64,000 nt of DNA from Muscardinus avellanarius (lineage: Eukaryota; Chordata; Mammalia; Rodentia; Gliridae), in NCBI GenBank assembly GCA_963383645.1, contig OY726560.1, forward strand, positions 86,167,093 through 86,231,092. The letters run 5' to 3'. Below are positions 23,301 through 37,300 of the stretch, piece after piece. A program made the translations under genes and the position numbers. The notes beneath the pieces are model-generated. The model had not been told where the DNA came from, ran no database searches, and saw only the letters and a list, made by a program, of their open reading frames with translations. Each line of letters begins with the position of its first letter. Position 1 is the stretch's first letter.

Positions 23301-26300
23301 GTGATCCTCCTATCTCCACTCCCCAGGTACTGGGATTACAAATTTCATCACCATAATTGGCTACTTACTTGAATATATCTTGAAAGCCATTGATTAATAC
23401 TTTTTTATAAAGAGTGCTTGTGGGTCTCCTGGCTGATCTTAGAAAATGGAGCCCAGTCCCTCTGGATTCACTTGCTGAGGACCATGGTGGCACTGGGGAA
23501 GGGGGGAAGGGAAGGGCAGTCCTGACGAGGAACTGGGCACTGTCTCACATCAGCATTGCTCTGTGCAGGGTCTCAGTTAGTGTCATGACTGTAACATCTG
23601 TCTTCCTTCACCCTATTTCCCTTGCTTACCATACCCTTCTCATGACAAACTATTTTTAGTCCAATTTGCTCCTGCAATTATTTTTCCATTATTACATAAA
23701 AATAAGCAGTCCATTCAAAGTTTCTTTTAGAAAGAGAGTTGGGGGGATGTATACTTTAGGGGCTGTGTGTATAATGCAGGACCAGTAAACATATAAAAAA
23801 GAAAATGGGCTTTCTCAATTTTATCAGTATTTTATAGTTGATATAATCAACCACTTTCTTTTACTTAAAGCTCTGTTTTATATAGTTTCTGTGATATTAC
23901 AATACCGTAGTTAATTCTTTTTCTGACTTGTTATATATTTTCTTCTTTATATGTTTACTTGTCCTGCATTGTACACACAGCCCCTAATGTATACATCCCC
24001 CCAAATCTCTTTCTAAAAGAAACTTTGAATGGACTGCTTATTATAAACCAACCTCCTCTCTTGACTCTATCAGAGACTCACTAAAGTCCTGAGACAGGAA
24101 AAGCCCTGCAGTCTGGTGCCTCCTGTGCAGATACTGAACTGAAGCCCTCTGTGCCCAATGCGGCACTCCCTAAGACACCCTATTTTCAGGGGGCATTTGT
24201 GGAAAAACTAATTTTTTACTTTTTTGTCATTTGGAATTTTCTAAAGAGATAGAATACAAAGCTGTAAAATTTATTTCAACATAGATATTTTTATAGTGTT
24301 TAAGAACCATGCAACAGGTGATGTTGCTGAATAATAAACTAAAAATGAAATTCTTATTTTCTAAAGCTCATCTAATAAATATTTAGTGAGTCACTTAGAG
24401 CCAAAAGTATGCTACATTCTCAGAAAGATAAATATTATGTTTCTAAAAGTCAAATATGCATGCATGTACATACACCAACCCATATATGCATACTCATGCG
24501 CTCATTTTGCACATAAGCAAAATAAACCTTAATGAGAATTAAAACCACTCAGTGTTCCCAATCATCTCTACCCTATGTTTTAATACCCTTAACAATGCAA
24601 TATTATGATATGTTTTAGCATTTAAAGCAGCTATATATTTCTAAATTAGGGCCATTGCCATGTTATAAAAATAAACTTTCTCATTACTACATTGCAATGT
24701 GTGAATTCTTCCTTCTACAATAGCACATGGCAGGAAGTGTACTGAGTGGAGGGGCATCAACCATCACATCTAAAATCATGAGCATTGGCAAATGCCAATG
24801 AGGGAGGTTTTGATCAAAGGTAAATGATTGTATTTGTTGTCCCAGGCAAGTTATTTATCTTTTTCCCTCGCTGAGTTCACTGCCATTAGTCTGTGGGTTT
24901 CTCCAGGGAGAGGACAAACATAATACTCCCAACTTGCAAACACCAATTCACTTTACTGACTGAATACGTGAAAGATACACAGCTCTGGATTTTCTGTGAA
25001 GTTCACTCTGAACCCTGCTGTATTTATAACTGCATACAATTAGAATATTTATTGAGTCTAATTAATTTGGTTGCTAAAAGTTGTTGTGTGGTTGGGCTAT
25101 AAAAATGTAAAAGTATCATCTGGACTCATCTAAATGATTTATTTTATAATAGAAATTAATATAGATAAATGCCTTAATGTAATGTAACTATTTTGAGTAT
25201 TGGGTTTTTTAAAAGTAAAAAAAAATTCAAATATTCTAAACAAAAGTGTCAGTGGAAATACCAAGATAATTCTTAAAACAGAAAATAATCAGAACCAGTG
25301 TGAAGAAGTGAAGAGAGAATGACAAATTGAGCGTATATTTTAATAACTAGGTGCACAAAATAAATGATACATCCTAAGCTAGCTAAAGCCTGCATATCAA
25401 TAAAAGTGTATTGAAAGTATCCCAAAGGCAGGAAGGGTCAAAAGAGTCAAAGTGCTCTAAATTTCTAGCATTTCCTGAGAAAAATAAAAGTTAACAAGTT
25501 ATATCAAACAAATAAATCATCTATGATGTAATGCTTAGGCAAAATTGAGACAACAATAAAAGGATGTATACTAAAATGCATAATTATCACTAATAGGAAA
25601 TAAAGAAAACATAAAGACTCATGTGTTGAGATTAAAATGTTGTGTTCTTGACTATATACAGACTGTCACACAGACAAAAGACAAGCTTATCAGATACAAG
25701 TTCAGAAAAACACATTAGCACCATTTCAGCAAAAGGGGACATGTGTACACCAAAGGATGTTCTACATTATCAGGATGAGAACGCCAGGGTCGTCGTGACT
25801 TTCACTGCACCTGTTAGAATGATGGAATTAGCACAGTGACACAATCCATGGCATGGGTATGGAGAAGCAGGGCTACCCATGTGCTGTGGAACACAGAGTT
25901 ATTAAGTTACTCTAGGAAGCAATTTGTTTCTTCAGACAAAGCATGTTCCTCTAATACAACCCAGTAATTGCACTTACCTAAAGAAAGAAAATGCCTGCCA
26001 TAAATATATCCACCCATAAATTTCTACTTATTTATATTCATAGTATCTTGATTGGGAACGGCTTCAAATTTGATATATTTCAAATGGTCTTTCTTTAAAC
26101 TATGATGATTGTAGGAATAATATTATAAAAATGACACAATTCAAATATATATAGCTATGGAGGAATTTTCAGAAGAATAAGTTGAAAGAGGAGATAAAAA
26201 TTTTAAGTAATTCATACAAATCTATTTAGTTTTTATTCTAATACAGATAAAAATATTCTTCAAGACAAAAACACATTTCCAGAGGATGTTTTATAAGGAT

Positions 26301-27093
26301 GTATCAAAAAGGTTAAAAATTCTAAAACTTTTTGAATCTATTAGCAAAAATTTAAATATATACAATAAGCACTGACACTAGAAAGAATAAGTACACAAAT
26401 CTGTCATCCAAATGAAAGAATTTATCAGACTCCTCTCAGTACCTAATACGTAACAGTCAAAAATATTGTTGATGATACTGAAGCTGAGGGTGGAGTCCAA
26501 TTAACATGGATGACCTTGAGGGCATGTGTTTGTAACATTGCACTGAGATAGGTGATAACACTCATCTTTTGTATATGTGGATGGAACATTTCTCCTAACT
26601 CATCCATATACTGAGTAAAATAAAGCTTTAGCAAATATCAAAGAAATGACATCATCCAGCATGAAGTTATACTAGGAAGCAATAACAAGTGATAATTAGA
26701 AAACCCTTAAATCATTAAAAATCTTGCAATATACTTCTAAATAGCACATGGTTCCAGAGAGGCAACAAATATTAGAAAATGTCATTAAATAAAGAAAAAT
26801 AAAAGATATAAATATAAATACTAGTGGATTTACATACTGGTCAAGAAAGAATGACCTCATTCTTCCATCGTAATTCCTAACTCAACTAAAGGAACTCGAA
26901 GAAACTGAGCATGGTGGCACATGTTTGTAATCCCAATACTCAGAAGGCTAAGAAAGGAGGATCTCAGGTTTGAAGCCAGCCTCAGTATCTTAGCAAGGCC
27001 CTCAGCAACAGAGTGAGTCCTTGTCTCAAAATATAAACTAAAATAAGATTGGAGATATAAATCAAAGGTAGAATGCCCCTGGGTTCAGTCCTA

Positions 27094-27143
<50 letters not shown>

Positions 27144-28151
27144 GAATTCAGCAGAGTCCCAATATAGGAAGATTGCAGAAGTTAGGCTGGTTACCTAGCA
27201 ACCTTAAACTTAAGGAATGACTAGAACCCTTTATCTCATGTATTCTAGATAAGACTCTAGACACATGTTAAAAATAGGAATGCTAAGGCACATTGTGTTA
27301 ACAGTTTGAATGCAGGTCTCTTTTGAAACCACAAGCAGGAACTCACCTACTCAAGTCTGTGCCAGGCAGGTACTGGGAAAAGCGGGAGTGAAGAAGAGGC
27401 ATCAGTCTGAGGTCACACCATCGCTTCTCCCACCGCAGGCCTGGGGATGTTGGCCACGAGGAGCATGACAGTGTGTCCTGGGAAGAAAACCCACACTCAG
27501 AAGTTTGTTTCTTCTCTGCTTCGCATTTCTGCACCACACACTCTTCTTTTGGGAGACCTGTTTGCCCTGAAATGTTTGAAATAGTTTTATAAACTTCTAA
27601 AGGCTTTGATCTCTTTGTGAGAAAAAATCCTTACTCATTGACACTAAAAATTTATTTGTGGGTTTCATCATTAATGTAATTCTAAGGAGAGGTTGGGAGG
27701 GGTCATTCAGATGAAAAATGCTGCTGAAATTACATGGAGACGAAACGGGATGAAGAGAAGGGGGAAAGCAGCAAGAGCCGCAGGAACAAGGGCCTTCAAC
27801 AAAGGGCAGGACTGGCCAAGGCCGCCACAGTGAGGGCCAACAAATGCTGAAAAGAAAAGTCAGCAGTCACACACAATTTCCCAGCACCTGCCAAATGGGA
27901 AGCACTTGTCAGTGCTTATTAAATACCAGTTATTAGCAGGGTGTGGTGGCACACTCTTGTAATCCCAGCATTTGGGAGGCTGAGACAGGAGGATCGTGGT
28001 TCACAGACAGCCTCAGCTGCTTAGTGAGGCCCTTTGCAACTCAGTGAGACCCTGTTTCAAAATAAAGAATAAAGAATAAAAATTTAGGCAAACTGGGCAG
28101 GGGGTGTAGCCCGGAGGTCGAATGTCCCTGGGTTCCTTCCCCAGACCCACA

Positions 28152-28199
<48 letters not shown>

Positions 28200-31100
28200 T
28201 TACTTAAAATATTTTTGAATAGATATTCATTCCTATAAAACAACTTTCAGAACACTGCTCAAGGAAGTGTTTGCTCATTGTGTTAACTTTGTGTTTATGG
28301 GCAGTTCTTACCCACTTATGCTGCTCTAATATCCTATAAACAACTACTGTGGGCAGCTTAAAATGATGTGCATTTTTTTGGTCAGGAGTCTTTTCCCTCC
28401 TATGTCAAGGTGTCATATCTCTGCAGGGGAAAAAAATTTGAGCTTTTGAACTTGATGCTTTATTCTAGTTTTACCACAGAAATTTTCCTGTGACACGAGA
28501 AAAAGTCTATTGACAGCCAGTATGAGACAGCTCATTTCTCCAGGGAACTATTGGGTGGTTTCCTCTCTATTCACTGATTATTAAGCTATGGTTTTAGAAG
28601 GTTTTATTTTAGTGTAGCTTTGGAACAAATACACCAGGTGATACGTGCATGTATGAATAAGTCAGTTTGAATCTATGATGTATAACTGCAATGCACCATA
28701 AAAGTATAAAATATTAATAAGTATTACATCTATTATTCTTTTTAAATGGAGTAAGAAAACAACATGTTTAGAATGTACTCAGTCCATTGGGCAATTCAAA
28801 ATGTCAGGAAGGTTGGACTGGCTAAATTCACAGGGAGGGTGACACTGAGCAATACAGCCTCAAAGACAGTCTCCTGACAAGAGAGTACTGCATGGCTTTC
28901 AGTGCTTATTTGACGAATGCAAGGACACAAGCCACAGGTTTGTACCCATCTTTCCAGTGGTTTCATGTTTTGGGTCATGAGTGGCAGACTCTTCATGTAA
29001 GATACTACAAATGATCTAATGCCTTGGAGTCATTTGGTGGCAATACAACAACACAGAGAAGCCTCCGGTTCCTAATCAGAGCTAGACCATGCAGGTTTGA
29101 ATTCTAAATGTTGAAAATGTCTAGTCCGTTAACCCAGGGTCAAGCTATGTAAATTGCTGTGTCCCACTGTGCCTATTTTCACAGTGGTGATAATAATAGT
29201 TTCAACTGGCAGTGCCTAAGATGAAGCCTGGCAGTGAGCTTCATGCTATTTTCAATATCTCCAAAGAGCTAATGGAATTTTTATTTACTGATAACAGCAG
29301 ACTAATTAGAGATATCACTTTATCACAGCAGTAAACACTGGCAAATGATGTATTTTTAGAAAAAAAATAAGCTCAAATTATAAACAGACCTATTTCTAAA
29401 CACAAGTCTTCCAGGAAAGACACCCTTACTAAGTTTTAGGAATAATATTACTAATACCGTGTATAGTCTTTTCTAAAGTAGAGAGTATTATGTGCAGTAC
29501 TTAAATCCCATGCAATGTCTCTCTTTCTTATGCTTTTATTGGTGCATTATAATCTCACATCATAATGTAAATCATGTTGACAGTGACATACATGCACACA
29601 GTACTTAGTACAATGTTCATCTTAAAGAAGATTAACCAAAGGCTGTTTACTTCAGAAACAATGAGTTACTGCCTCACAGCTTTTCTGCCAGAGGGAAAAC
29701 AATAATACTGTGCACAGACTTGGCATATAGACACATTTCTGTGACTATTCCACAGGTATTCCAAGTTTAATTCATAGCACCACAAAGAAAGAAAAGAAAA
29801 AAAGCAGACATAACAGAAAAGGAAGAGAAGAGAAAGAAGAGAAGGTGGGCATGGTGGTGCACACTTTTCATCCCAGCATTTGGGAGGCTGAGACAGGAGG
29901 ATCATGGTTTGTGAACAGCCTCAGCTACTACTTAGTGAGGCCCTTTGTAATTCAGTGAGACCCTCTTTCAAAATAAAGAATAAAAAATAGGGCTGGGGGT
30001 GTAGCTCAAAGGTAGAATGTCCCTGGGTTCAATCCCCTGTACGGCAAAAGAGAGAGAAGGAAATAAAAAGGAAGAAAAAGAAAAAGAAAAGAACATTAAT
30101 TGAAGAATATAAGGCCACAGAATTGAGGTGATGGCAACACAGCTCAAATATGTATGTTTATATACATATTCTTTTCTCAATAGGAAATCAGTGTTTTAAA
30201 TCACTCAGCCCTTGATATCTTCAGAATATCACTTATAAACATTATATATTAGGAGACAATTATTTCTCTGAAAAAACAAAGATCAGATGCGCTTGATTCT
30301 TAAAAATACCCTTGAATTTACGGCAATAACCTTTGATTTGGCCACATCTTCCTCTCTCTGAAGGAAATAAATAGCAATGGCCATAGCACTGCAGTTTAGT
30401 TCTAACACTGCTGCAGCCAGGCACAAGGGAGGCCATTCTAGCTTGAAGATATCCCCAAGGAGCCCTCTGACAGATGAAAAATGCCACCTTTAGATAAGAA
30501 TTTCAAATGGAAGGTGAACTTTTCCCATCAGAAGAAAATGTATGTTTTGCACATTTCAACACATGGAACAGAAAAATAGAATTCTACTTCAGGTCTGCTA
30601 GAATGTCTTCTTGTTTGTGTATAAAAGTCACAGTTATTTTATCTACGTATATCCAGAGAGAATGTGTCATGTTTATAATATGTGTTTTGAAGGCTGAAAT
30701 ACAAAAATTTCAAAATATTTATGAAAGAAAAAAGCCTATTCTTATCACTCTAATCCTCAGCACGATGTATAATTACAATGCACCAATAAAATGATACAAA
30801 AGAAAAAGGCCTATTTACTCCAAAATACATGTAGAAAGTAAAAATTAAAATTTAATTAAATGTCTATATTACAAACATATACAAGTTTGTATTTTATTAA
30901 ATACATGTATAGATTAACATTCTATTTTAACTTAATTTGTAACTTGGACACTGATAATTTTCAACATTCCACTGATATGATTAAACATTACTATGAAACC
31001 ATAAAGAATGATTAGCTACTTTCAGCAAAATAATTTCAAAAGAAGTATGAAAAAAATTATATAAGATAATATATAACATGAACGGCATATAATGTGCAAT

Positions 31101-31320
31101 ACTCTAAAATAATTGTCTTCTCTTATTTGTGATTGCCCCAAATTAAAAGTTTTTATAGTTTATACATTCTTTAATTCATAAAGACCTGAGAGGAGAAAAT
31201 GGTAGAAAAATAACTGGTCGACTTATTTTTTCTTCCTTAGCATATTACTCAAATAATGAACAAATTAAAAATTTCATATCTATGAGAAAAATCATATTCA
31301 ACAGCAACTTTTGCAAATTA

Positions 31321-31381
<61 letters not shown>

Positions 31382-34300
31382 TCCCCTCGGGTTTTCTTTA
31401 TGTGATCTCCTTATTAATCTGAACTCTGTTGGGCATCTTACTGTATTGTTGGGGTGATAGTTGAGATGCAAGCCACTGTCACACAGAGGAGACGAGGTGC
31501 CGCTGCTTTGGTCACTGGGAGCACCTGCAAGAGATAAAACCATGGCATTCCTCCAGTTAGAGTTCTAGACAAAATTATGTTGACACAGTCGGCATCAGAT
31601 CTTGGGTGTAAATAGTAACAAGTAAATTGGCCTAAGTCAGAGTGAGCCAAGTGGCTGTCGGTTTGGGGGCACTAAAAAAATTCACAAGTACTTATCCTTG
31701 ATTTCAGACTCATTTATACTTGGTTAAGGGAAATACACAACCTTTAAGAAATATTGTCAGCTAGGTGGGTGGCGCACTCTTGTAATCCCAGCATTCAAGA
31801 GGCTGAGACTGGAGAACTGCGGTTCGAGGACAGCCTCAGCTACTTAGTGAGGCCGTCCACAACTTAGTGAGACCCTGTTTCAAAATAAAAAATAAAAAAC
31901 AGAGCAGGGGGTGTAACTTGGAGGTCGAATGCCCCTGGCTTCTATCCAAAAGAAATATTGTCTTGTTTCATTACCTTAAGTGGTCTACATTTTTGACCAT
32001 AGTTAATTTTTTGTTTATAATGTTCCATTTTGTCATGTTTAACCTATTGGTAGGTTCTGTCTTCAGAACTTCCCATGAGGTAAAAAGTGATCATGTGCTC
32101 TGTCTACACATATACTCTGATGTACTCAGATACTTTTGTTGAAGCTCCAAATTCTCTGAAATTTCAATGACATAACTTTTTACTAGATCCTCATGAGAAA
32201 CCTAGTATGAATAAAAAATAGTGATTTTTTTATAGATGTTACGATTTAGTAATTATTAGAATCAGGATACTTTCTCTAAAGACATTATTATTTTGAGATT
32301 GCTAATATTGAAAATATTACCTGTTATTGTGACTCCTAGTAATTATTTGAAATATCATACTTAAATCCAAATATATAACACAGGTAGTTATCATCTTTAA
32401 CAAAATTCATGTGTTCAAAATTAAGAGATTTTTGTGTCTCTTTTATTACTATAAAATTCTAAAATATTTTTGCTGCTAAAATGTAAAAATTTTTGGTAAG
32501 CAGCCTTACCAGTTTTTTTCTTAATTCTTTAAACACTCAAAATAGCTAGAAGTGGTGATGCATACCTATAATCCCAGTACTATGGAGGCTATGAAAGGAG
32601 GATTGCAGGTTCAAGGCCAGCCTCAGTAACTTAGTGAGACCTTGTTTTAGCGATAAGAAAAATGACTGGGGTGGAGCTGATAGATAGAATGCCCTTGGGT
32701 TCAATACCCAGTATAAAAAATACTCTTTATTTTAGCTGTTTTAGCTTGTGATAAGGGTTATCTGCATTTCTTTTTTAAAACAATATTTCAATGCATGTAC
32801 ATATTATTTAAAGCATACCCATTTCAAATCAAATTAAATAGAAACATGAGATATCAAATTCTGTTTATGCAAATAATTCATCATTTAATAAACATTATAA
32901 ATATAAATATAGACATAAGAAGAAGGTATCTATAAAATTTATGATCTATGCTGACATCTGAAAAAAGTTAGCAATAAAATTTAAAAATAATTAGAAAACA
33001 CAAATCACTAAAAATAAAGTAGAAACACTTGAAATAAAAAAATAGAAAATACCAGACAAATTAATTAATGGGTCGTTGGAAAGATTAATAAAATAGATGA
33101 AACCTAAACAAGAATGATATAGAACAAAAGAAAATATGTTACTGTCAGGAACAAAGGTGGAATCACTACTGAAATGTAACAGAACTTCAAAGAAATAATG
33201 AAAGAAATGGTGCAAATAAATTGACCACTTGGTTGAAATAGACAAAGATTGAAAAAAGAATCAATATTTATAAAGAAGAAAGATAATAAAAATAATTTGT
33301 ATATTCATTGAGGAGATTAAATCATACAAAATATACACTATAATGGTAGACTCAGAGTGCTTCTATGCTAAATTTAACTACTTAAGAAAGAGACATTTTC
33401 ACTGTTAGTTTGTTTCAGTAAATAAATGAGTTACCACTCCACAAATACTATGAACGTATACCTGATTCCCAATGAACCTTCTGAGAAAAGTACAAGTAGT
33501 TGCCCCTCATGAAACAGATGAAAATAGGTGTGAAAATCTATTAGCAAACTAAATCTAGTTATGTTTGTAAAATTCACTTATCTTAGGAATGCGAGCTTGG
33601 TTTGACATTCAAAATTATGAATAAAGACAAGATAGGACTAAAATACAAATGAGAAATCAAAGAGAAGACATTACAACACATGCCACATCAATAAAAAGAA
33701 AATTTTTATAATAATGCCATCTACTCATACAAAGTAATAAAGAAATAAAAAATCCAAATAGACATTAAATATCATTAATAATTAATCACTCACATTAAAC
33801 CTTTTTTTAAAAAAAGCTCAACACCAACAAAACTTCTAAACAATTAATACCAATTCTTCTTAAACTTTTTAGAGATGTGAAGAGAAAATGCTTCCAAATT
33901 AAAGGCAAGCATTTTCCTGACACTATAATCAAAGAATGAAAACTAAAGACCAACATCCTTTATAATATTATGCAAAAATCTTCCACAAAATACTGGCAAA
34001 TTGAATCCACTAACAAAAGGATTATACACCATAACCAAATGTTATTTATAGTTGAAAGATAAAATTAGTGCAAGATAGATTAAAAACAATCTGTGTAATA
34101 TATCACACTGCCAGAATAATTAAAAAGACCACATACCCCTCTCAATTGATTCAGAAAAAGCACAGAAGAAAATTTAACATGTCTTCTTTTTTTTGGTGGT
34201 ACTGAGGGTGGAACCCAGAGCCTTTCTACCTCAGGGCTATACTCCCAGGCCTATTTTTTATATTTTATTTGGAAACAGGGTCTCGCTGAGTTGCTGAAAG

Positions 34301-37300
34301 CCTCACTAAGTAGCTGAGGCTGGCTTCGAACCTGCACCATCCTCCTGTCTCAGCCTCCCAAGCGTGGGGATTACAAGTGTGCGCCACCACGCCCAGCAAC
34401 ATGTCTTCTTAATAAAAAAAATAATAAACTCCACTAGAAATAGAATAAAATTACCCCAATATTATAAAGGTAATAAATAAAATATGATAGCATTTTACTA
34501 ACTTATGAAAATCTGAAATGTCTCCCTCTATGATTAGGAATGAGTTAATGATGTGCACATGATCACATGATTCATTCTTCAGTATAGCACTCAAAGTCTT
34601 TATTAGAGCAACTATGTGAGAAAAATCAGTAGGCATCCAAACAGAAGAACTAAAATCATTTTTGCAGATGACACACATATATTTAGAAAGTACTAAAGTT
34701 TTTTATCCAAAAACGTTAGAACTAATGAACAAACTCAATAAAATTGCAAAATAGAAAGCCAGCATACAAAACCCAGCTGCACTTAGCAAAAAATAGCAAT
34801 TAGCAACCAAAAGAATTGGGGAAAGGCTAAATGAGTGGTGTGTGTATGTAAGCCTCTACCATCTTGTACACCATTAAGATGTATTACTACAATGTATCAA
34901 TTTTAAAATACCTTTAAAGAAATATCTAGAAAAAATAAAATAACTCCAAATATAATATCATCACTTAAGATATCACTGAGAAATTAAAGGTGACACAAAC
35001 AAATGAAAAGACTTTCATGTTCATGAATTAAAAGAATTAATATTGCTGAAATGTTCACAAGTCAATGTAATCTACAGGCTCAATGTAATCTCTAACAAAA
35101 TCCCCATGGTATTTTCTGCATAAATAAACAACAACAACAACATTTTTGAAGTTCATACAAAATCCTCAAAACACCCTACATAGTCAAAAACGTATTGAGA
35201 AAGAGAAACAAAATGATATACTTCACATGTTCTGAGCTCAAAATGTATTACAATACTACAGAAATAAAAAACGGTACTAACAAAAAGGCAGAAATATTGA
35301 TCAATGGAAAAGAATGAGAGTGCAGAAATTAACTCTCAAAATATGATTTTGTGATCTCTAACAACGTATGTCTGCACCATATGGCAAGACAAAGGGTGAG
35401 GAAATGATTTCTACCCACAAGAAGGATTGTGTTGGACTCTTCCTTACCCTCACATACAAAGTAATAAAAAAAAATGAAAGAACTACACACCAGACTTGAA
35501 AATATATTTTTTCTAAAATAAAATTTGGGAAAAATTTGCATGACATTTTATTTGATAATTATTTTCTGAATGTGACACCAAAATCAAATTAGTAATAAAA
35601 CCAATAACAGACAAAGGGCAGTGCAGAAGACTCTAAACTTCTGTGTAGAAGAGAAACTTATCAATAAAGTGAAAAGGGCACTTGTGAAATTGAAGAAAAT
35701 ATTTGCAAACCACATGTTTTCAAGAGAGAAAATAGGAAAGAAAATGGACTTCAAGAACATGAGGAGAGAGACTAAAGAATACTGGTCATCAGGGAGAGAG
35801 GAAGACAAGAGAAAATAAAAGGCTTGAGGAAGGAAACATTAAATGATGTTTCCTTAATATAAGAAGGCATTACTACCAATCTCTTCAGCAGGGGCAGAGT
35901 AAAAGGAAGGAGTAAGGCAGGATGCAGAGGGAAATGTGCAAAGAGATGTTGTGTGTATGTGTGGATATATCACTTTGAATCACATTACGAAGTTCAATTA
36001 TGATATACCAAAGAAATTCTAAAATAACAACAGAATTTCTTAATATAAGCAACAAAAAACAAACTCCAAACTTGATTTTAAAACTGACACAGTATTAGCC
36101 GGGCGTGGTGGTGCATGCTTGTAATCCCTGCTCTTGGGAGGCAGAGATAGGAGGATTGTGCAGGTTCGAAGCCATCCACTGGCTTAAGAGACCCTGTTTC
36201 CAAATAAAAATATTAAAAAAACAGGTCTGGGAGTGTATCCCGGAGGTAGAAGGGTTTCCAGGAATGCCAGTACCACAATGAATAAATAAATAAATAAATA
36301 CATAAATACATAAATACATAAAAGATAAGTCTGCCAGGCGTGGTGGTGCACACTTGTAATCCCCGCGATTGGGAGGCAGAAACAGGAGGATCACGAAGGT
36401 TTGAAGCCAGCCTCGCTGACTTAGGAGACCCTGTTTCCAAATAAAAATATAAAAAGTAAGTCTGGGAGAGTAGCCTGAGGTAGAAGGGCTTCCAGGAACC
36501 CGAGTACCACCAAAAAAATACCTGACACAGTAATTGAAAATACATTTCTCCAAAGAACACATACTGATGGCAAATGAGTATACTAAAAAATGTTCAACAT
36601 CACTAGTAATTGAGGAAATCAAACAGAAACCACAATATGATAGTGCCTCAAAATGTTAGGATGGTCCTTATAAAAAATAAAATACAAAATCAAAAACAGA
36701 ACAGAAAACATGAAATGCAGGTGAAGATACTGAAAAACTGAAACACTTTGCACTGTTGATGGAAATGTAAAATGGTACAGCCACTATGAAAAAGAGTATG
36801 ATTTGTCTTTAACAAAATAAAAGAATTGTCATATGATCCAGGGGTCCCACTTTTGAGTGTCAACATAATTGAAAACAGAATTTCAAGGTGATATTTTTGT
36901 ATTTGTGTTCATTTAGCATTATTGGTAATACCTGGTGAGAAACAAACCTAAATGTTCATTGAATAATTAATTTATAAAGAAAATGTGTTCTATAAATATG
37001 TTGTTGTTTTTATCTTAAAATTAATGAAATTTTCTCACAGAATATGGACTTAATATTCACAGTGTATAAGCAATAAAACAATAGCAAATACTATAATTAA
37101 ATGCTAGTCTATTGACCTGAACAAATATTTATAAAAAAAGACAAATGACCAAGAAGTATATGAAAAAGTATTCAATATCACTGACTGATCATCATAAAAA
37201 AACACAAAATGGTATATCATGTACACCACTCACTATGAATTGTCACTGTTGGTGTGAAAATAATGAAAGCATAAAAAAAAACAACATAGTGAGGTAACAT

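Noticed and set aside
27734..27850. 39-codon basic small open frame upstream of exon F
   Set aside because: Length is within chance for this GC content, no similarity recognised, no splice or start context supporting it.
36095..36622. 175-codon minus-strand frame
   Set aside because: Reads through two antisense SINEs and old L1; the repeated peptide segments are SINE translations.
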